A stretch of DNA of 64,000 bases from Microbacterium keratanolyticum (GTDB lineage: Bacteria > Actinomycetota > Actinomycetes > Actinomycetales > Microbacteriaceae), in contig NZ_JAFBBQ010000001.1 in assembly GCF_016907255.1 (NCBI RefSeq), forward strand, positions 2,170,001 through 2,234,000, written 5' to 3'. How positions within the stretch are numbered: position 1 is the stretch's first letter; each line of letters opens with the position of its first letter. Made by a program: the position numbers and the translations under genes. Below the pieces are notes generated by a model. That model saw nothing but the letters and a program-made list of their open reading frames with translations. It was not told the origin of the DNA and made no database searches. Shown here in pieces: positions 46,672 to 56,396 of the stretch.

Positions 46672-47478
46672 ATGCAGACCTCCACGCGAGATCAGTGGAT
46701 CATCGACAGCATTCCGCTTGTGGGATATCTGGCCCGTACGGTCTCGGGTCCGGTGTCGTCGCCCCACCGCGAAGCTCTGACGACGGCAGGCGCGCTCGCG
46801 CTGGTCGGTGCGGCGGACTCCTTCGATCCCGCACGCGACGCCTCCTTCACAGCGCACGCGCAGTCCCGCATCCTCGCTGCCTTCGCCACGGTCGCACGGG
46901 ATGCGGAAGTCGCATCACTCGAGCTCCGGATGCCCGCGGCCGCGACGCCGGGAGCTGCTGATGTCCTCGGCGCGACGCTGGGGCGGCCGCTGACGGTCAC
47001 CGAGGTGGCGATGGTGCTGGGCGTCGACGCGGTGGCTCTCCGCGAGCCCACGGATGACTCCGGCCGCGTCACCGTCTCGTTCGAGGACGATGCGGCGCGT
47101 CAACTCCTCGTCAGCGGCATGATCTCACCGGAGGTGGCTGCGGAACTGGATGCCGCCGAAGGGCGGCTTCGCGGCGCTCTCGATGCTCTTCCCGAGCGGC
47201 TGGCACACGTCATGCGGGGCCTCTACTTCGAGGGCCGTACGGCGGCGAGTCTCGCGGAGGAGCGGGGCGTGGGAATCGCGGACGTGCTGCAGGAGCGCGC
47301 GCAGGCGTTGCGGGTGCTCCGCGGCACGGTGGCGGCGCGTTCGGATGACGACGCCGCAGTGCAGCTCGACGGGGAAGCAGCCCCTGTCGCGCCCGCCAAG
47401 GAGGCGCACTACAGCCAGATCGCTCAGCGCGGTCGGCACCTGGCGCAGTCGCTGTTCCCGCAGCGTTCGCCGGCGTAG
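46672..47478 (+). CDS. Divergent sigma-70-like protein, paralogue of the FliA-like sigma factor
   Basis: The 268-residue protein aligns in length and order with the FliA-like protein at 19810-20589. Region 2 is eroded (EALTTAGALALVGAADSFDPARDASFTAHAQSRILAAFATVARDAE); the MLDELR block that contacts the -10 has become FATVARD. A region 3-like part (LGRPLTVTEVAMVLGVDAVALRE) and region 4 (LPERLAHVMRGLYFEGRTAASLAEERGVGIADVLQERAQALRVLRG) are kept. The ATG at 46672 has AAGGGA upstream; an earlier ATG at 46594 lacks a ribosome binding site. It may be a sigma factor with altered specificity or a regulator that imitates one. Confidence 0.7.
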   Translation: MQTSTRDQWIIDSIPLVGYLARTVSGPVSSPHREALTTAGALALVGAADSFDPARDASFTAHAQSRILAAFATVARDAEVASLELRMPAAATPGAADVLGATLGRPLTVTEVAMVLGVDAVALREPTDDSGRVTVSFEDDAARQLLVSGMISPEVAAELDAAEGRLRGALDALPERLAHVMRGLYFEGRTAASLAEERGVGIADVLQERAQALRVLRGTVAARSDDDAAVQLDGEAAPVAPAKEAHYSQIAQRGRHLAQSLFPQRSPA

Positions 47479-47501
47479 CGGCCGCTGCGCAGCCTCGTCG
47501 C

Positions 47502-48182
47502 TCAGGCGAGATTCTTGAGAGCTTCTCTGCGCGAAAGCGGGGAGAGGTCGGGGTGCTGTGCGACGAACGTGCGCACCCATGCGGGATCGGTCTTGGCGTA
47601 CTCTCGCAGCGCCCAACCGATCGCTTTGCGAAGGAAGAACTCGCTCTCGCGGATGTTCGCCTCGATGGTGTCGGTCAGCAGAGCCCTGTCGGTGCGGGAC
47701 TTTCGTCCCAGCTGCGAGATGATCGCCGCGCGTCGCATCCAGAAGTCAGCGTCATCCGCCCAGACGCGCATCTCCACAGCCATCACGTCCGGGTGTGCGT
47801 CGAGCAGCTCCGCCAGTCGGTGGGCGGTCTCATCGACGTGATCCCACCAGCCACCCGCGCGGATCATCTCCTCGTGCACCGGCAGCAGGTCGAGGTCTCC
47901 GCGCAGTGACCGCGCGGCCAGAAGTGCCTGCGCGGCGTAGCGCTCCTCGCGATGCGTGGCCGTGCGCCACAGCGACAGGGCGGCGCCGCGCAGCACCTGC
48001 GCATCCGCGTGCCCCTTGGCACATGCGCGGGCGATCGCCCGCACCTCAGGGACGCGCACACCGAGGAACGGCATCGTCGACTTCATGTACGCCTGCTGGC
48101 CGGGAGCACGCTCCGGATCCGCAGCCGCGCGCAGCGCATCGCGGATGTCTGCCGCGAGAGCGGCGGCGGGGTCGTGGCTCAC
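47502..48182 (-). CDS. DNA alkylation repair protein (AlkD-like)
   Basis: The 226-residue all-helical protein has the HEAT-like repeats of the AlkC/AlkD glycosylase family, with MKSTMPFLGVRVPEVRAIAR, the WWDHVDETAHRL block and ADDADFWMRRAAIISQLGRKSRTDRALLTDTIEANIRESEFFLRKAIGWALREYAKTDPAWVRTFV. AlkD removes bulky or positively charged alkyl bases. The GTG start has a TAGAAT -10 (48189-48194, reverse strand) 6 bases upstream, so it is probably leaderless. It converges on the sigma-like gene. Confidence 0.9.
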   Translation of the reverse strand: MSHDPAAALAADIRDALRAAADPERAPGQQAYMKSTMPFLGVRVPEVRAIARACAKGHADAQVLRGAALSLWRTATHREERYAAQALLAARSLRGDLDLLPVHEEMIRAGGWWDHVDETAHRLAELLDAHPDVMAVEMRVWADDADFWMRRAAIISQLGRKSRTDRALLTDTIEANIRESEFFLRKAIGWALREYAKTDPAWVRTFVAQHPDLSPLSRREALKNLA

Positions 48183-48292
48183 GGGGCGATTCTAGGGTGC
48201 GGTGGCGGAGGGGACACATACGTCGTCAGGATGACCGGGATCAGTCCGCCGCCCGATGACCGGAAGCGGCGCCGGTTCCTACCGTGGAGATC

Positions 48293-48925
48293 ATGCCCAT
48301 ATCTTCGCTCTCCCTCCGCCGTTCCCTCCCGCTGCTCATCGCGGCAGCGCTCGCCGTGCTCGTTCTGCTCGTCCCGGTTCCGGGAAGTCTCAGCGTCATC
48401 GGAACGCGTGAGCTCGCCTCTCTCGGCGCGGTCGTGCCGCACGTCGAGCTCGTGTGAGAGGTCCTCCTGGTGTTGCTTGCTCTCGCGACGGTGGCGAGCG
48501 TGACGCTGGCGTGGTTTCGGACTCCTGCGCGTCGACCGTCGCTCGCGGCGGGCGTGGCAGGCGTGGGTGTCGCCTACGCGGCGAGCGAGGCGCTGAAGAT
48601 CCTCTTCACGCAGCCACGTCCCTGCAGTCGTTGGCCGATCGCCGCGGAATGCCCGCCCCCGGGGGACTGGTCACTTCCGTCCAATCACGGGACTCTGGCA
48701 TTCGCCGCCGCGGTGGTGATCGCATTTGCCGCTGGGCGGAGCTGGGCGTCCTGGGCTGCCGTGGTGCTGGCTGTCCTGGTGGCGCTCGGACGCGTGGCCC
48801 AGGGGGTGCACTACCTGCATGATGTCGCCGCGGGTGCGTTCCTCGGGCTTGTGGTCACAGCGGGTGTCGCTCTCGCGGTCGGACGTCGAGACCGCGTGCG
48901 TTCGTCCTCTGAGCACAGGCCGTAG
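48293..48925 (+). pseudogene. Phosphatase PAP2 family protein with an in-frame TGA
   Basis: From the ATG at 48293 the frame encodes a first membrane segment (LRRSLPLLIAAALAVLVLLVPVPGSLSVIG) and stops at a TGA at 48455-48457. The same frame continues without a further stop to 48925, with all PAP2 motifs: KILFTQPRP, PSNHG, and GRVAQGVHYLHD. A TGG-to-TGA change would restore the expected sequence LVWEVLLVLLALATV. A GAGAGG site overlaps the stop and a GTG follows at 48470 with 8-base spacing, so the catalytic core could still be made by reinitiation without its first helix. Confidence 0.75.
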
Positions 48926-48930
48926 GGATG

Positions 48931-48970
48931 CGAGAGGGGCTCGGCAGCCGAAGCTGCCGAGCCCCTCTCG
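48931..48970. terminator. Bidirectional terminator between the PAP2 and GlsB genes
   Basis: A 16-bp perfect stem (48931-48946 with 48955-48970), extended by GC/GC to a CGAA loop, starts 5 bases after the PAP2 stop and ends 15 bases from the GlsB stop on the other strand. Confidence 0.85.
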
Positions 48971-48985
48971 CGGACGGTGATCAGA

Positions 48986-49258
48986 TCAGCTGCGTGCGCG
49001 GTCTCCACGGCCGACGATGAGGCCGTAGATGAGCAGAACCACGATCGCGCCGCCGATGGCAAGCAGCCAGGTGGACAGATCCCAGAACTCCTCGAGCCCA
49101 ACACCGAAGATCATGCTGCCGAGCCACCCTCCGAGCAGTGCACCGACGACGCCGAGCAGCAGTGTGATCAGCCATCCGCCGCCCTGTTTGCCGGGGAGGA
49201 TGAGCTTGGCGATCGCTCCGGCGATCAGCCCGAGCAGAAGAAAAGCGAGGAAACCCAT
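48986..49258 (-). CDS. GlsB/YeaQ/YmgE family stress-response membrane protein
   Basis: The 90-residue protein has three membrane segments and the family core MGFLAFLLLGLIAGAIAKLILPGKQGGGWLITLLLGVVGALLGGWLG. Such transglycosylase-associated proteins are linked to general stress in several bacteria, but their biochemical role is not known. An AAGGAG-like site precedes the ATG. The gene appears to be monocistronic. Confidence 0.9.
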   Translation of the reverse strand: MGFLAFLLLGLIAGAIAKLILPGKQGGGWLITLLLGVVGALLGGWLGSMIFGVGLEEFWDLSTWLLAIGGAIVVLLIYGLIVGRGDRARS

Positions 49259-49372
49259 GTTGCGCTCCTTGATGTCGTGAGCCCTGGGATGCGGGGCTTC
49301 GAGAGGTCCATTCTCTGCGCCGGGGGAGCGAGCGACAACGCCCTTGCGCGGCGAGGGAAACGTGCGCTAATA

Positions 49373-49408
49373 GAAGAGGCCCACCCCGTCGCCAGGGTGG
49401 GCCTCTTC
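49373..49408 (-). terminator. Terminator of the Bax-inhibitor-1 gene
   Basis: A perfect 14-bp stem (49373-49386 with 49395-49408) with an 8-base loop lies 14 bases after the stop of the BI-1 gene on the reverse strand. Confidence 0.8.
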
Positions 49409-49421
49409 GAGAAATGTCAGA

Positions 49422-50342
49422 TCACTCGCTGCCGCGAACGATCGCGATGATGCGCAGAATCTCGACGTACAGCCACACAACCGTGACCATGATGCCGAAG
49501 GCGCCCATCCAGCCGTACTTGCGGGGAGCGCCGTTGCGCACGCCCTGCTGGATCTGGTCGAAGTCCATGACCAGCGAGTACGCGGCCATGAAGACGACCA
49601 GCACGCCGATGATGAGACCGAGCGGGATGCCGAAGATCTCCTGGCTGAGAAGGCCGAAGGCCTGACCGGCCGGCAGGACGCCCGTCCACATGAGGACGAG
49701 GTTGACGACGGAGAAGACCAGGTAACCGATCATCGCGATCATGACGATCTTCGTCATCTTCTTCGACGCACGGACCTTGCCGCTTGCGAAGAGCGCGAGG
49801 GTGACACCGACGACCGAGAGGGTCGCGAGCGTCGCCTGCATGACGATGCCGGGCCACATGACCTCGAAGAACGCCGAGATCGCGCCGACGAACAGACCCT
49901 CAAGCGCCGCGTAGGCGAAGATGAGCGCGGGGCGCACCTTCTTGCGCGAGGTGAAGGTGATGACCATGGCGAGCACGAAGCCGCCGAGCGCGCCGATCAT
50001 CCAGGGCAGCATGGACGCGCCGCGCGCGGGGTCGAGCTGCAGTCCACCGAGGGTCCAGACCCATCCGACGGCGGCGGTGACAAGCAGGATCGCGAACAGA
50101 CCAGCGGTCTTCCACACCGTGTCCTCGACCGTCATGCGGTCGGTCTCGAGAGCGCCTGCGGACGGAGCGGCGTACATGCCGTCGAGCTGCGCGTTCAGCG
50201 CAGCATCCACCGTCTGGTGCGACGCGGACGCCGCCTGGGTCTGAGCGCCGTAGCCCTGCTGCGACGCGGTGCCGGGGTAGGTCGCGACATTGCGCGGATC
50301 CTGGAACGCCGGGTTGTTGAAAGCGGGGTTGTTGAGTGCCAT
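49422..50342 (-). CDS. Bax inhibitor-1/YccA family membrane protein
   Basis: The 306-residue protein has a disordered N-terminus with an NNPAFNNPAFQDP repeat and a Gln/Ala-rich stretch, then seven membrane helices of the BI-1 (TMBIM) superfamily, including GLFVGAISAFFEVMWPGIVMQATLATLSVVGVTLALF and the acidic residues of the pore region (LVMDFDQIQQGV). Relatives act as pH-sensitive calcium leak channels. The ATG at 50342 is preferred over 50357 because of a GAGG site between them. Confidence 0.9.
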   Translation of the reverse strand: MALNNPAFNNPAFQDPRNVATYPGTASQQGYGAQTQAASASHQTVDAALNAQLDGMYAAPSAGALETDRMTVEDTVWKTAGLFAILLVTAAVGWVWTLGGLQLDPARGASMLPWMIGALGGFVLAMVITFTSRKKVRPALIFAYAALEGLFVGAISAFFEVMWPGIVMQATLATLSVVGVTLALFASGKVRASKKMTKIVMIAMIGYLVFSVVNLVLMWTGVLPAGQAFGLLSQEIFGIPLGLIIGVLVVFMAAYSLVMDFDQIQQGVRNGAPRKYGWMGAFGIMVTVVWLYVEILRIIAIVRGSE

Positions 50343-50418
50343 GGCCTCATACTCCAAAGTGATCGCAACGGTTGCGGTGACACCAGACTAGCGGCGCAAC
50401 CCTTTGAATGGGGTGTTC

Positions 50419-50424
50419 TACGCT
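50419..50424 (+). promoter_or_regulatory. TACGCT -10 element, leaderless start
   Basis: TACGCT ends 6 bases before the GTG at 50431, which predicts that transcription begins at the start codon. Confidence 0.5.
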
Positions 50425-50430
50425 GAGAGC

Positions 50431-51417
50431 GTGCCTCGCAGATCTCCGCTCGTCATCGGTCATCGCGGTGCTCCGGGATATCGGCCGGAGCACAGCCGGT
50501 CCTCGTACGAGCTGGCGCTGGCCATGGGGGTCGATGCCGTCGAGCCTGACGTCGTCGCCACGCGCGACGGAGTGCTCGTCGTACGGCACGAGAACGAGAT
50601 CTCCGGCACCACCGACATCGCCGACCACCCCGAGTACGCCGATCGCCGCACGACGAAGAAGATCGACGGCGTCTCGCTGACGGGCTGGTTCACCGAGGAC
50701 TTCACCTGGGACGAACTGTCGGTGCTGCTCTGCCGCGAGCGTCTGCCCGAGATCCGGCCAGAGAGCGCCTCTTTCGACGACACTCAGCCGTTGCTGCGTC
50801 TCACGGACCTGCTCGACCTGGTGCGCGAAGGGTCGCTTGCCCACGGACGAGAGATCGGCGTCATCCTGGAGATCAAGCATGCCACCTACTTCGCGAGCAT
50901 CGGCCTCGATCTCGCACCCTTGATCGAGCGCGATCTGCGTACCGCAGGCTGGGCCGACGGCGAGCATCCGCTCACGATCGAGGCGTTCGAGTCGACCGTG
51001 CTCGCAGATCTTCGCGCCCGCAGCATCCCGGCCAGCTACATCTATCTGATCGAATCGACTGGCAAGCCCTTCGACCAGGTCGCGCAGCACGGCCGCGCCG
51101 CCCTCACATACGCGGCGACCGTGTCGCCGCGGGGACTGGATGCGCTGGTCGGCGTCGTCGACGGCATCAGCGTGAGCAAGCGGATGCTGCTGAAGCGCGG
51201 ACGCACGCTTGTCGACGACGCGCACGCTCGGGGGCTGCGCGTTTTCACCTGGACGGCCCGACCCGAGAACGCGTTCCTCGCCGGCGACTATCGAGCTCTC
51301 GGCGGCAAAGGGGCGTTCGGTGACTACGAAAGCGAGTGGGAGGCGATCGCGCGGACCGGTATCGACGGCGTGTTCGTGGACCACCCGGATCTCGGAGTCG
51401 CGTTCTTCCGCGAATGA
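50431..51417 (+). CDS. Glycerophosphodiester phosphodiesterase
   Basis: The 328-residue cytosolic-type enzyme splits glycerophosphodiesters to glycerol 3-phosphate. The TIM-barrel motifs are intact: VIGHRGAPGYRPEHSRSSYELALAMGVDAVEPDVVATRDGVLVVRHENEIS holds the catalytic His pair and the metal-binding Glu and Asp. VILEIKH, YIYLIESTGKPFDQVAQHGRAAL and VDHPDLG follow. No signal peptide is visible. The GTG at 50431 is chosen because of the promoter position; the ATG at 50404 lies before the -10. Confidence 0.9.
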   Translation: MPRRSPLVIGHRGAPGYRPEHSRSSYELALAMGVDAVEPDVVATRDGVLVVRHENEISGTTDIADHPEYADRRTTKKIDGVSLTGWFTEDFTWDELSVLLCRERLPEIRPESASFDDTQPLLRLTDLLDLVREGSLAHGREIGVILEIKHATYFASIGLDLAPLIERDLRTAGWADGEHPLTIEAFESTVLADLRARSIPASYIYLIESTGKPFDQVAQHGRAALTYAATVSPRGLDALVGVVDGISVSKRMLLKRGRTLVDDAHARGLRVFTWTARPENAFLAGDYRALGGKGAFGDYESEWEAIARTGIDGVFVDHPDLGVAFFRE

Positions 51418-51452
51418 TCCACAGCCATCCGCGCGATGTCACCCGCATGTGG

Positions 51453-51458
51453 TTAGGT
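51453..51458 (+). promoter_or_regulatory. TTAGGT -10 element, leaderless start
   Basis: TTAGGT ends 7 bases before the ATG at 51466. Confidence 0.45.
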
Positions 51459-51465
51459 GTGGGGC

Positions 51466-52373
<908 letters not shown>

Positions 52374-52377
<4 letters not shown>

Positions 52378-53402
52378 GCATGCAGCGCGTGATGACGATC
52401 GTCCGACTGGAGCTGACGCAGCGTCTGCGGAGCGTGGCGTGGTACGTGCTGCTCGGCGTCTTCGCGGTGGTGCTGATCGGGGTCACCGCGTTGTCCCTGA
52501 TGATCTTCTCCGGGGTGGACGAGCCGGGTGCCGGCGTCTACTCGGTCGTCGTCAACATCGTGCTGCTTCTGGTGGTTCTGATCTCGCCGACGCTCAGCGG
52601 CAACGCCATCAACGGCGACCGGGAGAACGCGACTCTCGCCGCCGTGCAGGTCACGAGGGCCACGACCGGTGAGATCGTCTTCGGCAAGCTGCTGGCAGCG
52701 GTCGTCACGGGCTCGGCGTTCCTCGTCGTGGCGATCCCGTTCCTGATCTTCGCCATGCTCACCGGCGGAGTCTCACCGCTGACCGGCTTCGTCTCCGTGC
52801 TGGTGCTGCTGGCCGAGATCGTCGTTGTCGCGGCGATCGGCGTGGGATTCAGCGGCGTGCTCGCACGTGGCTTGTTCTCCGTCGCGGCGACCTACCTCGT
52901 CGTCGCCGCCTTCGTGCTCGGCACGCTCATCGTGTTCGGCCTCGGAGGTGCGGCTCTCCGTTCTGAGGTCACGTCGCAGTCGCGACCGTACACGGAGAGC
53001 GGCCCCGATTGCGAGCGCTGGGAGACGTACACGCATGAGGTGCCCCGCTTCGATCGGGTGTGGTGGGTGCTCGCTGCGAACCCGTTCGTCGTGCTGGCAG
53101 ACGCGACGCCCGTGGAGTTCTCTCGTGACGGCTATCCGGTCGACCTGTTCGGCCAGATCAAGCTCGGCGTGCGCGCAGCGCAGCAGGCGCCCGAGTTGGA
53201 AACGCGATGGGATGACTGCGAAACAGGCTGGCGCGTCGATCAGAACTGGGAGACGCCCCAGGAGATCATCGAGGGCAGCGCTCCGAGCTGGTTCGTCGGA
53301 CTCGCCCTGCAGGGTGTCGTGGCGGGGCTGCTGATGTTCGGGGCCGTGCGGCGGACCGACACCCCCGCGAAGCGACTCCCGCCGGGGACGCGCATCGCCT
53401 GA
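52374..53402 (+). CDS. ABC-2 type transporter permease
   Basis: The 342-residue protein has six hydrophobic segments: one near the N-terminus (VAWYVLLGVFAVVLIGVTALSLMIF), four between 55 and 190, and one near the C-terminus. The motif LSGNAINGDRENATLAAVQVTRATTGEIVFGKLLAAVVTGSAFL is typical of ABC-2 permeases. A long extracytoplasmic loop near 200-290 with two Cys residues (GPDCERWE and WDDCETGW) may form a disulfide. Confidence 0.87.
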
Positions 53403-53408
53403 TCTGAT

Positions 53409-53801
53409 CTAGCGCGCGAATGCGCCCGTGCGCGTCGACACGATCTCTTTGCCCAGGGGCATGAGCGAGATCGGCACCATCTTGAAGTCGGCGATGCCCA
53501 TCGGGATGCCGATGATCGTGATGCACAGGGCGATGCCCGAGATGATGTGCCCGATGGCGAGCCACCACCCGGCGAGGATCACCCAGATGACGTTACCGAG
53601 GAACGAGCCCACACCCGCCGTGGGCTTGGACACGATCTGACGTCCGAAGGGCCAGATGGCGTACCCCGCGATCCGGAACGAGGCGATCGCCCAGGGGATC
53701 GTGATGATCGGGATGCACAGCAGGATGCCTGCGAGCGCGTATCCGAGGAACAGCACGAAGCCGGCGAGGATGAGCCAGATGATGTTCAGGATGGTGCGCA
53801 T
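53409..53801 (-). CDS. YccF domain-containing membrane protein
   Basis: The 130-residue protein contains two copies of the YccF unit, each with a hydrophobic segment and the IPWAIASFRIAGYAIWPFGRQIV / IPMGIADFKMVPISLMPLGKEIV signature. The family is widespread and uncharacterised. It is convergent with the ABC permease with only 6 bases between the stops. Confidence 0.9.
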   Translation of the reverse strand: MRTILNIIWLILAGFVLFLGYALAGILLCIPIITIPWAIASFRIAGYAIWPFGRQIVSKPTAGVGSFLGNVIWVILAGWWLAIGHIISGIALCITIIGIPMGIADFKMVPISLMPLGKEIVSTRTGAFAR

Positions 53802-53884
53802 GCTCGCATCCTCTCACCCCCTGGCTGACAGAGCGCCGTTCCCTTGAGGGCAGATCACGAGGAGCCCGTGTCCGAGGCCCCGCC

Positions 53885-53890
53885 TACACT
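53885..53890 (+). promoter_or_regulatory. TACACT -10 element of pcrA
   Basis: TACACT ends 9 bases before the ATG at 53900. A short GGAAGGG lies between, so the transcript is leaderless or has a few-base leader. Confidence 0.5.
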
Positions 53891-53899
53891 GGAAGGGCA

Positions 53900-56353
53900 A
53901 TGACTGACAACGTTCTCCTCGTGCCCCCGGCGGGCGAGCCCACGCCCGACGCAGACCTTCTCGCGGGGCTCAATCCGCAGCAGCTCGAGGCGGTGACCCA
54001 CCGCGGCCAGGCGCTGCTGATCGTCGCCGGTGCCGGCTCTGGCAAGACGAGCGTGCTCACGCGGCGCATCGCCCTTCTGCTGCGCAGACGTGAAGCATGG
54101 CCGAGTCAGATCCTCGCGATCACCTTCACGAACAAGGCGGCGGGCGAGATGCGCGAGCGCGTCGGCCAGCTCGTCGGCGACGCGTCCCGAGGAATGTGGA
54201 TCTCCACGTTCCACTCCGCGTGCGTGCGCATCCTCCGCAACGAGGCACAGCAGTTCGGCTTCACCAAGGCCTTCACGATCTACGACTCCGGTGACTCCCG
54301 TGCGCTCATCAAGCGCCTCGTCAAAGAGTTCCAGGCAGACTCGTACGGCTTCACGCCGGCGGCGGTGCAGTCGAAGATCTCCAAGCACAAGAACGAGCTG
54401 CTGGATGCCGAGGGCTTCGCTCGTCAGGCGAACCTCGCCGATCCCGCGGAACGTGTGTTCTCTGAGGTCTTCCAGGCGTATCAGCGTGAGCTGCAGAAGG
54501 CCAACGCGTTCGACTTCGACGACCTCATCGGGCAGACCGTCTTCCTCTTCCGCGCGTTCCCGCATATCGCCGACGTCTACCGTCGCCGGTTCCGTCACAT
54601 CCTTGTCGACGAGTACCAAGACACCAACCACGCCCAGTACGCGCTGATCCACGAACTCACCCGCCCCGTCGCGGGCAATGCCGAGCCGTATTCCGCCGGC
54701 GGCATGATGATCTTCGAGCCCGAGTCCGCCCCGGAACTTGATGGGGCATCGCTCACCGTCGTGGGTGACTCCGACCAGTCGATCTATGCGTTCCGTGGTG
54801 CGGACATCCGCAACATCAGCGAGTTCGAACGCGATTTCCCTGGCGCCAAGGTCGTGCTGCTCGAGCAGAACTACCGTTCTTCGCAGAACATCCTCACCGC
54901 GGCCAACGCCGTCATCAGCAACAACTTCGACCGCAAAGAGAAGAAGCTCTGGAGCGACCGCGGTGATGGCGACAAGATCATCGGCTTCACCGGCTACTCG
55001 CAGCACGACGAGGCGCAGTTCGTCGCCGACGAGATCGAAGCGATCCACCGTGCGGGCACGCCCTACTCCGAGATGGCGGTCTTCTACCGCACGAACTCGC
55101 AGTCGCGTGCGTTGGAAGAGATCTTCATCCGCTCGGCCGTCCCGTACAAGATCATGGGCGGCACGAAGTTCTACGAGCGCGCCGAGATCAAAGACGCGCT
55201 CGCGTATCTCGTGGCCGTCGCCAACCCCGCCGATTCGATGGCGCTGCGGCGCATCCTCAACAAACCGCGCCGGGGCATCGGCGACGTGACCGAGACAGCG
55301 ATCGCACGCTTCGCGGATGACCAAGGCATCACCTTCCGTGAGGCTCTGTCGCGTCCGGCCGAGCTCGGGGTCGGCCCCAAGCTGCAGGCCGCCATCGCAC
55401 AGCTCGACGAGACACTCACGGCCGCATCCGTGCTCATGCTCCCGCCCAGCGGCGAGCTCGCACCGCCCACGGCCGTCGCCGAAGGACTCACGCTTCTGCT
55501 GACGCAGAGCGGCTACTTCGAGTCGCTGCGCGCGAGCCGTGACCCGCAAGACGAGGCCCGTCTTGAGAACCTCGACGAGCTCGTCGCCGTCGCGCGCGAG
55601 TTCGCACGAAACAACCCTGAGGGCACCGTCATCGACTTCCTCACCGAGGTCGCGCTCGTCTCCGACGCCGACGACCTCGACGACTCCTCCGGGTCGGTGT
55701 CGCTCATGACGATGCACACCGCGAAGGGCCTCGAGTACGACGCCGTCTTCGTCACGGGTGTTGAAGAAGATCTCATCCCGCACCGCATCTCTGCGGGCGA
55801 ACCGGGCGGACCGCAGGAAGAGCGGCGCCTCTTCTATGTCGGCATCACCCGTGCGCGCAAGCGTCTGCATCTCTCGCTGGCCATGACTCGCGCCCAGTTC
55901 GGAGAGATCTCCGCCGCGATGCCCAGTCGCTTCCTCCAGGAGATTCCCGCCCACATCATCGACTGGCGGCAGTCGCCGGGCGACGTCAACTCCCGCGGCG
56001 GAACACAGTCGCGCGCCCTTAACGGGCGCCGACCCGGGGGCGGCTACGGCGGTTCCGGTGGCGGCTTCGGCGGCTCGGGGAGCGACCGTTTCGCGCCCCG
56101 GGAGCTGCCCAAGAGCTCGCTCAAGCCACTGTCGACCTCGATGGATCGGTTCCCGAACCGCGTGCCTGCCAAGGTGCGTGACAACGGCGACCTCGAACTC
56201 GCCGCCGGCGACCGCATTCGTCATGACGACTTCGGCGAGGGCCGCGTCGATGCCGTGACCGGTGAGGGCGCGAAGCGCATCGCCCACGTGCGATTCGACA
56301 CGGCGGGGCTGAAGAAGCTGCTCATCAAGATCGCGCCGATCCAGAAGCTGTAG
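53900..56353 (+). CDS. pcrA: ATP-dependent DNA helicase UvrD/PcrA
   Basis: The 817-residue superfamily 1A helicase unwinds DNA 3'-5' in repair and replication restart. Helicase motifs are all present: LNPQQLEAVTHRGQALLIVAGAGSGKT (Q motif and Walker A), AITFTNKAAGEMRERV, DEYQDTNHAQYALIHEL, VVGDSDQSIYAFRGADIRNI, LEQNYRSSQNIL, GLEYDAVFVTGVEEDLIP and EERRLFYVGITRARKRL. A Gly-rich linker and a C-terminal Tudor-like domain (GDRIRHDDFGEGRVDAVTGEGAKRIAHVRFDTAGLKKLL) close the protein, as in PcrA, where this domain binds RNA polymerase. Confidence 0.96.
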   Translation: MTDNVLLVPPAGEPTPDADLLAGLNPQQLEAVTHRGQALLIVAGAGSGKTSVLTRRIALLLRRREAWPSQILAITFTNKAAGEMRERVGQLVGDASRGMWISTFHSACVRILRNEAQQFGFTKAFTIYDSGDSRALIKRLVKEFQADSYGFTPAAVQSKISKHKNELLDAEGFARQANLADPAERVFSEVFQAYQRELQKANAFDFDDLIGQTVFLFRAFPHIADVYRRRFRHILVDEYQDTNHAQYALIHELTRPVAGNAEPYSAGGMMIFEPESAPELDGASLTVVGDSDQSIYAFRGADIRNISEFERDFPGAKVVLLEQNYRSSQNILTAANAVISNNFDRKEKKLWSDRGDGDKIIGFTGYSQHDEAQFVADEIEAIHRAGTPYSEMAVFYRTNSQSRALEEIFIRSAVPYKIMGGTKFYERAEIKDALAYLVAVANPADSMALRRILNKPRRGIGDVTETAIARFADDQGITFREALSRPAELGVGPKLQAAIAQLDETLTAASVLMLPPSGELAPPTAVAEGLTLLLTQSGYFESLRASRDPQDEARLENLDELVAVAREFARNNPEGTVIDFLTEVALVSDADDLDDSSGSVSLMTMHTAKGLEYDAVFVTGVEEDLIPHRISAGEPGGPQEERRLFYVGITRARKRLHLSLAMTRAQFGEISAAMPSRFLQEIPAHIIDWRQSPGDVNSRGGTQSRALNGRRPGGGYGGSGGGFGGSGSDRFAPRELPKSSLKPLSTSMDRFPNRVPAKVRDNGDLELAAGDRIRHDDFGEGRVDAVTGEGAKRIAHVRFDTAGLKKLLIKIAPIQKL

Positions 56354-56384
56354 CCATACGGCGCATCGCTTTCCTTGCGGCGGA

Positions 56385-56390
56385 TAGGCT
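56385..56390 (+). promoter_or_regulatory. TAGGCT -10 element, leaderless start
   Basis: TAGGCT ends 6 bases before the ATG of the SseB gene at 56397. Confidence 0.5.
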
Positions 56391-56396
56391 GACGGC

